Assembly (NCBI RefSeq): GCF_000299915.1
Contig: NZ_AMRI01000009.1
Span: 84,362-148,361 of the forward strand
Source: Gallaecimonas xiamenensis 3-C-1
GTDB lineage: Bacteria; Pseudomonadota; Gammaproteobacteria; Enterobacterales; Gallaecimonadaceae
Length of the DNA stretch: 64,000 nucleotides
Reading direction: 5' to 3'
The notes beneath the pieces are model-generated. The model was not told where the DNA came from. It saw only the letters and a program-made list of their open reading frames with translations, and made no database searches. Within the stretch, counting starts at the first letter, position 1; every line of letters begins with the position of its first letter. The translations under genes and the position numbers were made by a program. Shown piece by piece: positions 23,886 through 33,659 of this stretch.

Positions 23886-24779
23886 GAACTGTTCATCACT
23901 AGACTGAGAACGCTGGTTAATGAGGCCGGTGGCGGTCGACAGTTTGCGCGCAACATTGGCATGTCATACAGCAAGCTGCATAACTACATGTCTGGCGTTA
24001 GTAAGCCGACGCTGGACAGCCTTATTGCTTTGGCTGAGGGGGGAGGGGTTTCTTTGGACTGGCTCGCCCTTGGTGACGAAAATAGACACCCAAAGGGCCA
24101 ACCTAAGCACGACTTGGAATGGGTAACGGCTGCTGAGGTAGCTGGGCTACCTGGCATGCCAACAACGGATAAGCGCGTCCAGGAAGAACTTGAGCATCTC
24201 GCAGCAGATAACACTGCTATGACGCGCAGGCGTGCAGGCTCCAGAGCAACGGAGTATCACGTAGCGTTGTTGCCATCACAGGCCAGAGAAGCCTTAAAAA
24301 AGGCATATGAGGTAAAAGACACGGTTGCGAGCTACGAACCCAGCACCGACTTCATGGCAGAGTTCTCGCTTATCCCTGGTTACCGAGTCCAGGTGTCAGC
24401 TGGACATGGCAGCTTCAACGGCGACGATCAGCCTCCAGTCCGGCATTTAGCATTCCGTCGCAAGTGGCTGTCTTTTAGAGGCTTTGCTGAAAAGGATCTG
24501 GTTATCGTTTGGGCCAAAGGCGACAGCATGTACCCAACGATAGGCAACAACGACAGCCTGGTTATAAACACGGCAAGGAAAACGCCTAAAGATGGCCACA
24601 TATACGTCTTTAGGCAGGATGAATCGCTGATGGTCAAACGCTTTCAGCAGCGTCTCGACAAGTGGGTGCTGCTGTCAGATAACAAGGTTTACCCTGAGAT
24701 AGTGGTACCCAAAGACGAACAGCACAACTTCCAGGTGATAGGTCAAGTGGTGCACATCGCCAAAGATGTGGGCGACTAG
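23811..24779 (+). CDS. Phage repressor: XRE HTH + Mu-type HTH + S24 peptidase
   Basis: 322 residues from ATG 23811 (AGAGG ten bases upstream); an in-frame ATG at 23781 is also possible. Three domains: XRE HTH (about 25-85), a Mu-transposase-type winged HTH (about 103-165, EWVTAAEVAGLPGMP ... EYHVALLPSQARE), and an S24/LexA-like domain with Ser239 (GDSMYP), Lys276 (MVKRF) and a possible A197-G198 cleavage site (SAGHG). Mu's own repressor lacks the S24 part. The intact dyad suggests RecA-assisted self-cleavage, i.e. SOS induction. Only plus-strand prophage gene. Confidence 0.93.
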   Translation: MNDEKKEQANGKGNGVPIVDSEKGTELFITRLRTLVNEAGGGRQFARNIGMSYSKLHNYMSGVSKPTLDSLIALAEGGGVSLDWLALGDENRHPKGQPKHDLEWVTAAEVAGLPGMPTTDKRVQEELEHLAADNTAMTRRRAGSRATEYHVALLPSQAREALKKAYEVKDTVASYEPSTDFMAEFSLIPGYRVQVSAGHGSFNGDDQPPVRHLAFRRKWLSFRGFAEKDLVIVWAKGDSMYPTIGNNDSLVINTARKTPKDGHIYVFRQDESLMVKRFQQRLDKWVLLSDNKVYPEIVVPKDEQHNFQVIGQVVHIAKDVGD

Positions 24780-24790
24780 CCTCAAAGTTT

Positions 24791-24816
24791 AAAAGGCGCC
24801 GTCTGGCGCCTTTTTT
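24791..24816 (+). terminator. Rho-independent terminator of the repressor gene
   Basis: AAAAGGCGCC-GTCT-GGCGCC followed by six T, 11 bp after the repressor stop. Confidence 0.85.
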
Positions 24817-25123
24817 AAAGCCGGTTTAAAGCCCAGCAAACCCGCCCGGAACTGTGCTCAATACACAAGCGCAAAACTCAGCCCCAGCGCACCATTGATC
24901 AAACTCCCCGCCCGTTCAAAAAGGGGCAGCCATCAATGGCCACCCCCTCGCTCAATTCCCCACAAACCCGCGTCACGCCTGAATTTCTTCCCGCGAATTT
25001 TCGCCAAATTTCATTTATTCTCGCTTTAGTATCTTACTGATCACTATTCAAGAGCCTATACAGGGGATGCACCAGTGATACCAGAAAAAGCGGCCGTTTT
25101 GCTACACTGGCGCCCTTTTATGG
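24817..25123. other. Non-coding region with the right prophage end
   Basis: No gene is visible. CAAAC(TC)CCGC-type boxes start at 24837, 24900 and 24963, exactly 63 bp apart, and may be transposase end-binding sites. The prophage/host junction must lie here. Its 5-6 bp target duplication cannot be found without the other end. AT-rich sequence at 25000-25060 probably holds the promoter of the following host gene. Confidence 0.5.
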
Positions 25124-25930
25124 ATGACAGAGACCGACGTGGACTGGCAAACCACCTTCCTTGACCAGGGGCTCTACCAGGACCTGGCGACCCTGTTTAC
25201 GGCCCTGGGGCAAGCCGCAGACTTCCCAGATCTGGCCCAGCTGGGCCAATGGCTGGCCCCCGGCACCCAGACCCTGTCCGGCCAGCCGGTGCAGTTTTGT
25301 GCCGACGCTCCAAGCGATTATTACGAAGCCCAGGTATTGGCCAGTGGCCGGGTGCCCACCCGCGAGCGTAACTGGCACGACCTGTTCAACGCCCTGGCCT
25401 GGGCCCTTTTTCCCCGGGCCAAGGCCATGCTCAACGGCCAGCACGTGGCCGATATCGACGCCCATGGCCTGCACCCAAGGACCTTGCGCCGGGACAGCCT
25501 GACCCTCTTTGATGAGTGCGGGGTGCTGGTGGTGGCAAGTGACCTGTCGCTGCTTGAGGATCTGCGCCAGCACCGCTGGCAGTCCGCCTTTGTGGCCAGG
25601 CGCGGCGCCTGGGGCCGGCAGATTGAAGGGCGGGTCTTTGGCCACGCGGTCTACGAGCAGGGCCTGACCCCTTATTTGGGGCTGACCGCCAAGATGTTCC
25701 CGGTGCTGGTGGAGGCCGACTACTTTGCCTGGAACATCAAGGACCGCTACGGCTACCTGGACCAGGTGCTGGCCCTGGCCTTGGCCGGCGATGCCCTGAA
25801 GGACAAGGCGCTGCTCTCCCCCTTGCCGCTGCTGGGGGTGCCGGGCTGGTGGCCGGCCAACGCAGCGGCGGACTTTTACGACAATACCCAGTATTTCAGG
25901 TCTTTGAGCCGGCCCCGGCCGCCCTTATGA
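25124..25930 (+). CDS. DUF3025 family protein
   Basis: 268 residues. The diagnostic DUF3025 segment RVPTRERNWHDLFNALAWALFPRAK is present (residues about 80-105), with ALSRRDSLTLFDE-like and YLGLTAKMFPVLV blocks after it. The family is widespread in Proteobacteria and uncharacterised. First host gene right of the prophage. It is intact, so the prophage inserted in its upstream region and may have altered its promoter. Confidence 0.9.
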   Translation: MTETDVDWQTTFLDQGLYQDLATLFTALGQAADFPDLAQLGQWLAPGTQTLSGQPVQFCADAPSDYYEAQVLASGRVPTRERNWHDLFNALAWALFPRAKAMLNGQHVADIDAHGLHPRTLRRDSLTLFDECGVLVVASDLSLLEDLRQHRWQSAFVARRGAWGRQIEGRVFGHAVYEQGLTPYLGLTAKMFPVLVEADYFAWNIKDRYGYLDQVLALALAGDALKDKALLSPLPLLGVPGWWPANAAADFYDNTQYFRSLSRPRPPL

Positions 25931-25957
25931 AAAAGCCCGGCATTTGCCGGGCTTTTT
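25930..25957. terminator. Bidirectional terminator between convergent genes
   Basis: A 13-bp perfect stem AAAAAGCCCGGCA with a 2-nt loop and T runs on both strands, between the convergent DUF3025 and symporter genes. Confidence 0.9.
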
Positions 25958-25958
25958 G

Positions 25959-27287
25959 TCAGCTGCGGTGCGGCAGGTGCACCTCTTCTTCCTTGCGGGC
26001 AGCGGCCGGGTCGTTAAAGACCTCCTCGTCCAGCTCCCCCTCGGATTTGGCCACGGCCACCGTCACCATGGCGTCGCCGGTGATGTTCACGGCGGTGCGG
26101 GTCATGTCCAGCAGGCGGTCGACACCGATGATAAGGCCGATACCTTCCACCGGCAGGTTCACCTGGGTCAGCACCATGGCCAGCATCACCAGGCCTACCC
26201 CGGGCACACCGGCGGTGCCCACCGAGGCCAGGGTGGCGGTCAGCACCACCATCAGGAAGTCGGTCAGGCTCAGATCCATGCCATAAACCTGGGCGATAAA
26301 GACGGTGGCCACCCCTTGCATGATGGCGGTGCCGTCCATGTTGATGGTGGCACCCAGGGGCACGGTAAAGGAGGCAATGCTGTTCTTGGCACCCAGCTTC
26401 TTGGTCACGGTCTCCAGGGTCACCGGCAGGGTGGCGTTGCTGGAGGCGGTGGAGAAGGCAAAGAGGGCGGCGTCACGCATCTTGCGCAGGAACATAAAGG
26501 GGTTGAGGCGGGTCAGCAGCTTGAGCAGCAGCGGGTAGCTGATAAAGGCGTGCATCAGCAGCACCGCCAGCACCAGCAGGAAGTACTTGATAAGGTTGCC
26601 CAGGGTCTCAAGGCCGCTGCCGGCAAAAAGCTTGGCCATCAGGAAGAACACGCCGTAGGGGGCCAGGTTCATCAAGATGGTGACCAGCTTCATGATCACT
26701 TCGTTGAAGTCTTCAAAGAGCTTGGCGATACGCGCACCGGCCTTGCCGGACAGGGCCACGGCCACCCCAAACAGCACTGCGAAGACGATGATCTGCAGCA
26801 TGTTGCCCGAAGCCATGGCTTCGATGGGGTTGGTGGGCACCAGGTTGGTGAACACATCGGTCAAAGACGGCGGCGCCGCCGGGGTGTAACCCTCTTCGAC
26901 ATGGCGGTCCACGCCGACACCGGGCTTGACGATCAGCGCCATGGAGATGGCCAGGCTAATGGCGATGGCGGTGGTCAGCAGGTACAGGCCTATGGCCTTG
27001 CCAGACAGCCGGCCCAGCTTGCTGGGATCGGACAAGGAGCAGGTACCGCACACCAGGGACACGAACACCAGGGGCACCACCAGCATCTTCAAGGAGGCGA
27101 TAAAGAGCTGCCCCCCGATCTGGAACAGGCCCTGGGTCAGCCAGGTTTGGATGAAGCCGGGTTCGGTCTTAACACCGGGTACGGGGGTAGGGGTGAAATA
27201 GAAGCAGATGAGTCCGGTGATGAAACCCAGCACCATACCTATGACGATGCGTGCCGTAAGGCCCAGTTTTCCTTGTTGTTTTGTCAT
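25959..27287 (-). CDS. Dicarboxylate/amino acid:cation symporter (DAACS family)
   Basis: 442 residues, multiple membrane helices. Family motifs visible: a Ser-rich re-entrant loop (FSTASSNATLPVTLE), NMDGTAIMQGVATVFIAQ in the transport core (Na/substrate site), and GTAGVPGVGLVMLAMVL. Homologous to GltP/DctA/GltT carriers that import glutamate, aspartate or C4-dicarboxylates with H+ or Na+. The exact substrate cannot be read from sequence alone. Single gene with its own terminator. Confidence 0.93.
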   Translation of the reverse strand: MTKQQGKLGLTARIVIGMVLGFITGLICFYFTPTPVPGVKTEPGFIQTWLTQGLFQIGGQLFIASLKMLVVPLVFVSLVCGTCSLSDPSKLGRLSGKAIGLYLLTTAIAISLAISMALIVKPGVGVDRHVEEGYTPAAPPSLTDVFTNLVPTNPIEAMASGNMLQIIVFAVLFGVAVALSGKAGARIAKLFEDFNEVIMKLVTILMNLAPYGVFFLMAKLFAGSGLETLGNLIKYFLLVLAVLLMHAFISYPLLLKLLTRLNPFMFLRKMRDAALFAFSTASSNATLPVTLETVTKKLGAKNSIASFTVPLGATINMDGTAIMQGVATVFIAQVYGMDLSLTDFLMVVLTATLASVGTAGVPGVGLVMLAMVLTQVNLPVEGIGLIIGVDRLLDMTRTAVNITGDAMVTVAVAKSEGELDEEVFNDPAAARKEEEVHLPHRS

Positions 27288-27376
27288 GGCCTATCCACGT
27301 GGTTGCTAGCAAATGCCCGCTAATCTAGCAGCTTAGCCGGGGCGGTAACAACCGACCACTTGGGGACCGGGATCAC

Positions 27377-27401
27377 GAAAAAGCCCGGCAATGCCGGGCT
27401 T
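27377..27401 (-). terminator. Terminator of astB
   Basis: On the minus strand AAGCCCGGCA-T-TGCCGGGCTTTTT directly after the astB stop. Confidence 0.85.
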
Positions 27402-27404
27402 GGG

Positions 27405-28745
27405 TCAGTCGCGCTGGAAGGGATACACCGATCCCAGTGCCAGGAGCTGGGTCAGCTCGTCCAGGGCCTGGCGGCTTTCCACCAGCAGCTGCGGGTCGGC
27501 CAAGTCGGCCACCAGCAGCTCGTCCCGGTAGTGCTTGTCCACCCAGCCGTTGAGGCGGTTAAAGAGGGCGTCGTCCAGCAGGCAAGCGGGGTTGACCGCC
27601 GCCAGCTCTTCGTCGTTCAGGCCCACTCGCAGGCGCAGGCAGGCGGGGCCGCCACCGTTGCGCATGGACTGTTTGACGTCGATGTAGCGCACTTCCTTGA
27701 TGGGGGTGTCCTTTTCCACCAACTGGGCCAGGTAACGGTTGACCGCCTCGGACTCTTCACACTCGGTGGGGGCGATGATGGCCATATGGCCAGCCGGCAG
27801 GGTGACCACCTGGGTGTTGAAGAGGTAGGTCTTGACCGCTTCGCTGACGCTGACCTGGTCCCGGGGCACTTCGATGAAATGCAGGTCACCCTCGCCGAAT
27901 TTGCGGCGAATTTCAGCAAAATCCCGCTCGGTATTGGCAAAGGCGTCCTGGTGGTAGAACAGCACGTTCTGGTTGCCGACACTGATCACGTCGTTGTGGA
28001 AGACCCCGGCGTCAATCACCTCGGGATTTTGCTGCATAAACACCACGGTATCCTCGTCCAGGCCATGGAGGCGGGCGATGGCGCGGGACGCTTCCAGGGT
28101 CTGGCGGGCCGGGTATTTTTGCGGCGCCACGGCGGCGGCGTTGAAGGCTTCACGGCCGTAGACGAACAGTTCCACACCAGCATGGCCGTACTGGCTGCAC
28201 AGGCGGGTGTGGTTGGCTGCCCCTTCGTCGCCGAAGTGGTCGTTGTCCGGCAGGTGCTTGTGGTGCTTGAAGTGGCGGTCGTCGTTGAAGATCGCCTTTA
28301 AGATACGGCCGGTCACCGCCGGTTCCAGGCTGCGGTGGAACTTGTTGGTGAGGTTGGCCGGGGTAAAGTGCACCCGCCCGTCGTGGGTATCGGCGGAGGG
28401 GGAAATGGTGGCGGCGTTGGCGGTCCACATGCTGGACGCCGAGCAGCAGGCGGCCAGCAGGGCGGGGGCCTCTTTGGCGGCCTTGGCCAGTACCTGGGCG
28501 TCGGTGCCGTTAAAGCCCAGGCGGCGCAGGGTGGCCATGTCGGGCCTTTCCTGAGGCGCCAGCACCCCTTGCTTAAGACCCAGATCATGAAGGGTCTTCA
28601 TTTTCAGCAGGCCCTGTTTGGCGGCCTGCTTGGGGCTGGAAGCATTCTTGGCGTTGGACAGGGACGCCACGTTACCGAAGGACAGGCCCGCGTAGTTGTG
28701 GGTGGGGCCGACCAGGCCGTCAAAATTGACTTCGAAATGTTTCAT
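27405..28745 (-). CDS. astB: N-succinylarginine dihydrolase
   Basis: 446 residues. [22 protein letters not shown] and [14 protein letters not shown] (with the catalytic Cys) are diagnostic for AstB of the guanidine-modifying superfamily. It converts N2-succinylarginine to succinylornithine, CO2 and ammonia in the AST arginine-degradation pathway. The other ast genes are not next to it, so the pathway is split over the chromosome or regulated separately. Length equals E. coli AstB (447). Confidence 0.97.
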   Translation of the reverse strand: MKHFEVNFDGLVGPTHNYAGLSFGNVASLSNAKNASSPKQAAKQGLLKMKTLHDLGLKQGVLAPQERPDMATLRRLGFNGTDAQVLAKAAKEAPALLAACCSASSMWTANAATISPSADTHDGRVHFTPANLTNKFHRSLEPAVTGRILKAIFNDDRHFKHHKHLPDNDHFGDEGAANHTRLCSQYGHAGVELFVYGREAFNAAAVAPQKYPARQTLEASRAIARLHGLDEDTVVFMQQNPEVIDAGVFHNDVISVGNQNVLFYHQDAFANTERDFAEIRRKFGEGDLHFIEVPRDQVSVSEAVKTYLFNTQVVTLPAGHMAIIAPTECEESEAVNRYLAQLVEKDTPIKEVRYIDVKQSMRNGGGPACLRLRVGLNDEELAAVNPACLLDDALFNRLNGWVDKHYRDELLVADLADPQLLVESRQALDELTQLLALGSVYPFQRD

Positions 28746-28967
28746 GCCCTATTCCTTGTTATGGGTGCCCAGGTTAAAGGGACGTTAAAGCTTGACCGCA
28801 TTATACCTGTTGCCGTTATCGGTAACCCTCTGACCTTGCAAATGATGGATAAGTTGAATTAATTAGAAAAATAGCCGACTTCGAGCTTGCGCCTTGCATC
28901 ATCGAAGTCAAAACACTATATATGGGCCACCCAGACGGGCCCCCAGCCAACCAACCCTAAGAGAGAC

Positions 28968-31505
28968 ATGGCAAAATCACTGGTGATCGTGGAGTCCCCA
29001 GCCAAGGCCAAGACCATCAATAAATATCTTGGTAAGGACTTCATCGTAAAATCTTCTATTGGCCACATTCGTGATCTGCCCACAAGCGGCGGTGGCAATA
29101 AAGGCAAAAAAACGAGCGCCACCAACGCCTTGGTAGCGCGCATGGGTGTGGACCCGGAAAACCACTGGCAGGCCCATTACGAGGTGCTGCCCGGCAAAGA
29201 AAAGGTGGTGGCCGAACTCAAATCCCTGGCCGAGAAAGCCGACAAGGTTTACCTGGCAACGGATTTGGATAGGGAAGGGGAAGCCATTGCCTGGCACCTT
29301 CAGGAACTGATCGGTGGCGACCAGGACCGCTTCCAGCGGGTGGTCTTCAACGAAATCACCAAGAAAGCCATCCAGCAGGCCTTCGAGCAGCCCAGCGACG
29401 TCAACCTGGAAAAGGTTAACGCCCAGCAGGCCCGCCGTTTCCTCGACCGGGTCGTGGGTTACATGGTGTCGCCACTGCTGTGGAAAAAGATTGCCCGTGG
29501 CCTGTCCGCCGGCCGGGTGCAATCGGTAGCGGTGCGCCTGGTGGTGGAAAGGGAGCGGGAGATCCGCGCCTTCACCCCCGAAGAGTACTGGGATCTCCAC
29601 GCCGACCTCAAAGCCAAGGAAGGGGCCATCCGCATGATGGTGACCCACCAGGCCGGCAGCGCCTTCAAGCCCCAGACCGAGGCCCAGGCCATGGCGGCGG
29701 TGGCAGCCCTTGAAGGTGCCAGCTACCAGGTGACCGACCGGGAAGACAAGCCCAGCCAGTCCCGCCCCTCGGCGCCCTTTATCACCTCCACCTTGCAGCA
29801 GGCAGCCAGTACCCGCCTGAGCTTTGGGGTGAAAAAGACCATGATGCTGGCCCAGCGCCTCTATGAAGCGGGCTACATCACCTATATGCGTACCGACTCC
29901 ACCAACCTCAGCGCCGAGGCCCTGGATGCGGTACGGGGCTATATCCAAAGCGAGTTTGGCCCCGCCTACCTGCCGGCCGGCCCCATCGGCTACGGCGCCA
30001 AGGCCAACGCCCAGGAAGCTCACGAAGCCATCCGCCCCTCTGACGTGAAGGTCAAATCCGAAGACCTGGACGTGGAACGGGACGCCCAGCGCCTCTACGA
30101 GCTTATCTGGCGCCAGTTTGTGGCCTGCCAGATGACCAACGCCGTGTACGACGTGACCCAGCTCACCGCCACCGCCAATGACTTCACCCTCAAGGCCAAG
30201 GGCCGGGTGCAGCGCTTTGACGGTTGGACCCGGGTGCTGACCCCCATGAAGCGCCAAGGTGACGACGAACAGCTGCCTAACGTGGCGGTGGGCGAGTCCC
30301 TGGCCCTCAAGGCCCTGGACCCCAAACAGCACTTTACCAAGCCGCCGGCCCGTTTTACCGAGGCCTCCTTGGTCAAGGAACTGGAAAAGCGCGGCATAGG
30401 CCGGCCTTCCACCTACGCTTCCATCATCTCCACCATCCAGGACCGGGGTTATGTGAAGGTGGAAAACCGCCGTTTCTACGCCGAGAAAATGGGGGAGATC
30501 GTCAACGACCGCCTGGTGGAGAACTTCACCAACCTGCTGTCTTACGATTTCACCGCCCGCATGGAAAACGAGCTGGACGGTATCGCCAACGGCGACCGGG
30601 AATGGCACGGGGTGCTGGACGAGTTCTACGGCGACTTTAAAAAGCGCCTGGACGACGCCGAAGAGAAAATGCGCTCCAACGCCATGGTGATGACCGACAT
30701 CGACTGCCCCACCTGTGGCCGTAAGATGGGTATTCGCACCGCCTCCACCGGCGTGTTCCTGGGCTGCTCCGGCTACAACCTGCCGCCCAAGGAACGCTGC
30801 AAGTCCACCATCAACCTCACCCCGGGTGAGGAAGTGATCAAGGTGGACGACGAGGAAGGGGAAACCAACGCCCTGCGCGCCAAGAAGCGTTGCCCCAAAT
30901 GCGGCACCGCCATGGACTCCTACCTGGTGGACGCTGGCCGTAAAATTCATGTCTGCGGCAACAACCCGGACTGCGACGGCTACGTGCTGGAAACCGGCGA
31001 ATTCAAGCTCAAGGGCTACGACGGCCCCTTGATCGAGTGCGACAAGTGCGGCTCGAATATGGAGCTGAAAAACGGCCGTTTCGGCAAGTACTTCGGCTGC
31101 ACCAACAGCGAATGTAAGAACACTCGCAAGATCCTCAAAAACGGCGAAGTGGCGCCGCCCAAGGAAGATCCCGTGGCCCTGCCTGAACTCAAGTGCGACA
31201 AGTCAGACGCCCACTTTGTGCTGCGCGACGGCGCCGCCGGTGTCTTCTTGGCCGCCAGCACCTTCCCCAAATCCCGGGAAACCCGGGCACCCAAGGTCGA
31301 AGAGCTCAAGCGCTTCGAAGACCGGCTGCCGGAGAAGTTCAAGTACCTGGCCAAGGCGCCGGTCAAGGACAAGGACGGCAACCCAACCCTGGTCAAGTTC
31401 TCCCGTAAGACCAAGAGCCAGTACGTGGGCTCCGAGAAAGACGGCAAGGCCACCAGCTGGATGGCCTTCTACGAGAACGGCAAGTGGGTCGATAACGGCA
31501 AGTGA
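28968..31505 (+). CDS. topA: DNA topoisomerase I
   Basis: 845 residues from ATG 28968 ([17 protein letters not shown]); upstream in-frame codons lack a ribosome site. N-terminal TOPRIM ([20 protein letters not shown]), catalytic Tyr in [12 protein letters not shown], and three or more C-terminal zinc ribbons ([29 protein letters not shown]) followed by a Lys-rich ending. It relaxes negative supercoils. It lies upstream of cysB as in E. coli, here with one gene in between. Confidence 0.98.
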   Translation: MAKSLVIVESPAKAKTINKYLGKDFIVKSSIGHIRDLPTSGGGNKGKKTSATNALVARMGVDPENHWQAHYEVLPGKEKVVAELKSLAEKADKVYLATDLDREGEAIAWHLQELIGGDQDRFQRVVFNEITKKAIQQAFEQPSDVNLEKVNAQQARRFLDRVVGYMVSPLLWKKIARGLSAGRVQSVAVRLVVEREREIRAFTPEEYWDLHADLKAKEGAIRMMVTHQAGSAFKPQTEAQAMAAVAALEGASYQVTDREDKPSQSRPSAPFITSTLQQAASTRLSFGVKKTMMLAQRLYEAGYITYMRTDSTNLSAEALDAVRGYIQSEFGPAYLPAGPIGYGAKANAQEAHEAIRPSDVKVKSEDLDVERDAQRLYELIWRQFVACQMTNAVYDVTQLTATANDFTLKAKGRVQRFDGWTRVLTPMKRQGDDEQLPNVAVGESLALKALDPKQHFTKPPARFTEASLVKELEKRGIGRPSTYASIISTIQDRGYVKVENRRFYAEKMGEIVNDRLVENFTNLLSYDFTARMENELDGIANGDREWHGVLDEFYGDFKKRLDDAEEKMRSNAMVMTDIDCPTCGRKMGIRTASTGVFLGCSGYNLPPKERCKSTINLTPGEEVIKVDDEEGETNALRAKKRCPKCGTAMDSYLVDAGRKIHVCGNNPDCDGYVLETGEFKLKGYDGPLIECDKCGSNMELKNGRFGKYFGCTNSECKNTRKILKNGEVAPPKEDPVALPELKCDKSDAHFVLRDGAAGVFLAASTFPKSRETRAPKVEELKRFEDRLPEKFKYLAKAPVKDKDGNPTLVKFSRKTKSQYVGSEKDGKATSWMAFYENGKWVDNGK

Positions 31506-31510
31506 TTTGA

Positions 31511-31536
31511 AAAAGCCTCCGCAAGGAGGCTTTTTT
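31511..31536 (+). terminator. Terminator of topA
   Basis: AAAAGCCTCC-GCAA-GGAGGCTTTTTT, 6 bp after the topA stop. Confidence 0.9.
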
Positions 31537-31553
31537 ATTAGGCCATGAGCCAT

Positions 31554-31580
31554 AAAAAAACGCCCTTTTGGGCGTTTTTT
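31554..31580. terminator. Terminator of the membrane-anchored gene downstream of topA
   Basis: AAAAAAACGCCC-TTTT-GGGCGTTTTTT; the minus-strand T tract serves the gene ending at 31582. Confidence 0.85.
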
Positions 31581-31581
31581 G

Positions 31582-32391
31582 TTACCACTTTTTCTTCGGT
31601 GAGAAGATAAGGTCGATGTCGTCCAACTGCTGGGCCCCGGTTTTGGGTTTGGGCTTGGCTTGGGCCTTGGGCGCCTCCGGAGCGCCAGGGGTGGGGGTAC
31701 CGTTGGCTGCCACTGCGGGGCCCTTGCCGTTGATCTCATCCAAATGGGCCTGAATTTGCAGGACCTTGGTGCGCAGGTAGGGGTCCTGGTGGGCATGGCC
31801 GGCGGCCAATTGCTTGGCCTTGTTGAGAAACTGGCGGGCCGAGCCCAACTGCTTGACGGACTTGGCGGATACACCTCGGGTAATAAGGCCCTCGATATTG
31901 ATCTTCAGGCGGATACGGTCAAGGAAGGCGGACTCAAGGCGAAAGGTCTCGGCGTCCACCTTGCCCTTATTGAATTCGGTGCGCGCCACGGCGATCAGCA
32001 GCTTGATGGCCTGCAGCAGTTGCACCATCTGTTGTTCGTTGTCGGGCAGGCGGATATTGTCGTCGCCGGGGCGCTTGGTTTTGTGGGCCTTGAGATACTG
32101 GCCGTGGGCATCTTCGGCGCGACTCTTGATTTTGGCGTCGCTGGTCAGGCGGTAGAGGTGGGCCAGGGCTTCGGCATGGCGGCGGTGGAGCATGGCCACC
32201 AGGGTGCTGGAGATCGGCATCTGGCCGGCGATGGGCAGCAGGGTTTCAGTTTCGTCTATGATGGCGCGGCATTTGGCCACTTCTTGGCGGCGTGCCGCTT
32301 CTTGTTTTTGTTTTTGCTGCTGCATCATGTTGATGGCAACCATCACCACCAGCAAGATGACGACAACAGCGCCCACGATATATGGGGTCAT
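31582..32391 (-). CDS. Membrane-anchored protein of unknown function
   Basis: 269 residues from ATG 32391. One N-terminal membrane helix (about 4-22, YIVGAVVVILLVVMVAINMM) is followed by a Lys/Gln-rich coiled coil and a long helical domain, ending in a Pro/Ala-rich linker and FSPKKKW. This looks like a cytoplasmic helical domain tethered to the inner membrane. I do not recognise a characterised family. It sits divergent from cysB and convergent to topA. Confidence 0.8.
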   Translation of the reverse strand: MTPYIVGAVVVILLVVMVAINMMQQQKQKQEAARRQEVAKCRAIIDETETLLPIAGQMPISSTLVAMLHRRHAEALAHLYRLTSDAKIKSRAEDAHGQYLKAHKTKRPGDDNIRLPDNEQQMVQLLQAIKLLIAVARTEFNKGKVDAETFRLESAFLDRIRLKINIEGLITRGVSAKSVKQLGSARQFLNKAKQLAAGHAHQDPYLRTKVLQIQAHLDEINGKGPAVAANGTPTPGAPEAPKAQAKPKPKTGAQQLDDIDLIFSPKKKW

Positions 32392-32480
32392 GTAATAGTC
32401 CTTACGCCCGCTAATCCCAGTGAGTTTATAGGAAGCTAATGCATTCCGATAGCTTATCAACTATTTGCCAGCTGATATAG

Positions 32481-33509
<1,029 letters not shown>

Positions 33510-33528
33510 AAGGAATTTTCGTCGCCGC

Positions 33529-33626
33529 CACTGGCGAGAACAGCCAGTGCAGGCAACACTTCGAGCAATACCGGCTGCATGAAGCAACCGGCGTAGGGAG
33601 CGTCCCTGGCAAAGGGTAAATCCAGG
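33529..33626 (+). promoter_or_regulatory. Structured 5' leader of the SBP-GGDEF gene
   Basis: Four hairpins in about 100 nt: CACTGGC/GCCAGTG (33529-33549), CCGGCTGC/GCAACCGG with one mismatch (33571-33591), AGGGA-GCG-TCCCT (33595-33607) and CCTGG/CCAGG (33605-33626). The third and fourth share bases and exclude each other, as in a switch. No known riboswitch class fits fully. Confidence 0.4.
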
Positions 33627-33659
33627 CAGACCCTCCGCGTATGTGAAAAGGAAAGCACA

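Larger units (their letters stand above)
1..24980. mobile_element. Mu-like transposable prophage, left end outside the window
   Basis: Gene content and order follow phage Mu: repressor, Ner, transposase A, ATPase B, GemA, Mor/C, lysis region, gp25-gp30 equivalents, gpG, protease, gpT capsid, gp35-gp37 equivalents, then tail genes. All genes except the repressor are on the minus strand. The tail module has a single tube protein, a G/GT chaperone pair and a tape measure, with no sheath gene, which suggests a B3-like siphovirus tail rather than Mu's contractile one. The right boundary lies somewhere between the repressor terminator at 24816 and the host gene at 25124. The value 24980 is an estimate, because the target-site duplication needs the other end of the prophage. 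Confidence 0.95.

Noticed and set aside
1..24980. Contractile (Mu-type) tail
   Set aside because: No sheath gene appears between gp37-like and tube genes, and the chaperones are of G/GT type; baseplate genes outside the window could still change this view.
25944..28862. Long plus-strand frames over the symporter and astB genes
   Set aside because: His/Gln/Gly-rich antisense translations opposite well-identified minus-strand genes.
28977..30950. A 657-codon open frame on the strand opposite topA
   Set aside because: It lies wholly antisense to an intact topA; long antisense frames are common in GC-rich genes, and the translation shows no domain and many low-complexity His/Gly runs.
33529..33626. 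TPP riboswitch
   Set aside because: Only the GCGTAGGGA end is similar; the CTGAGA core and the pairing partners of the TPP fold are missing.
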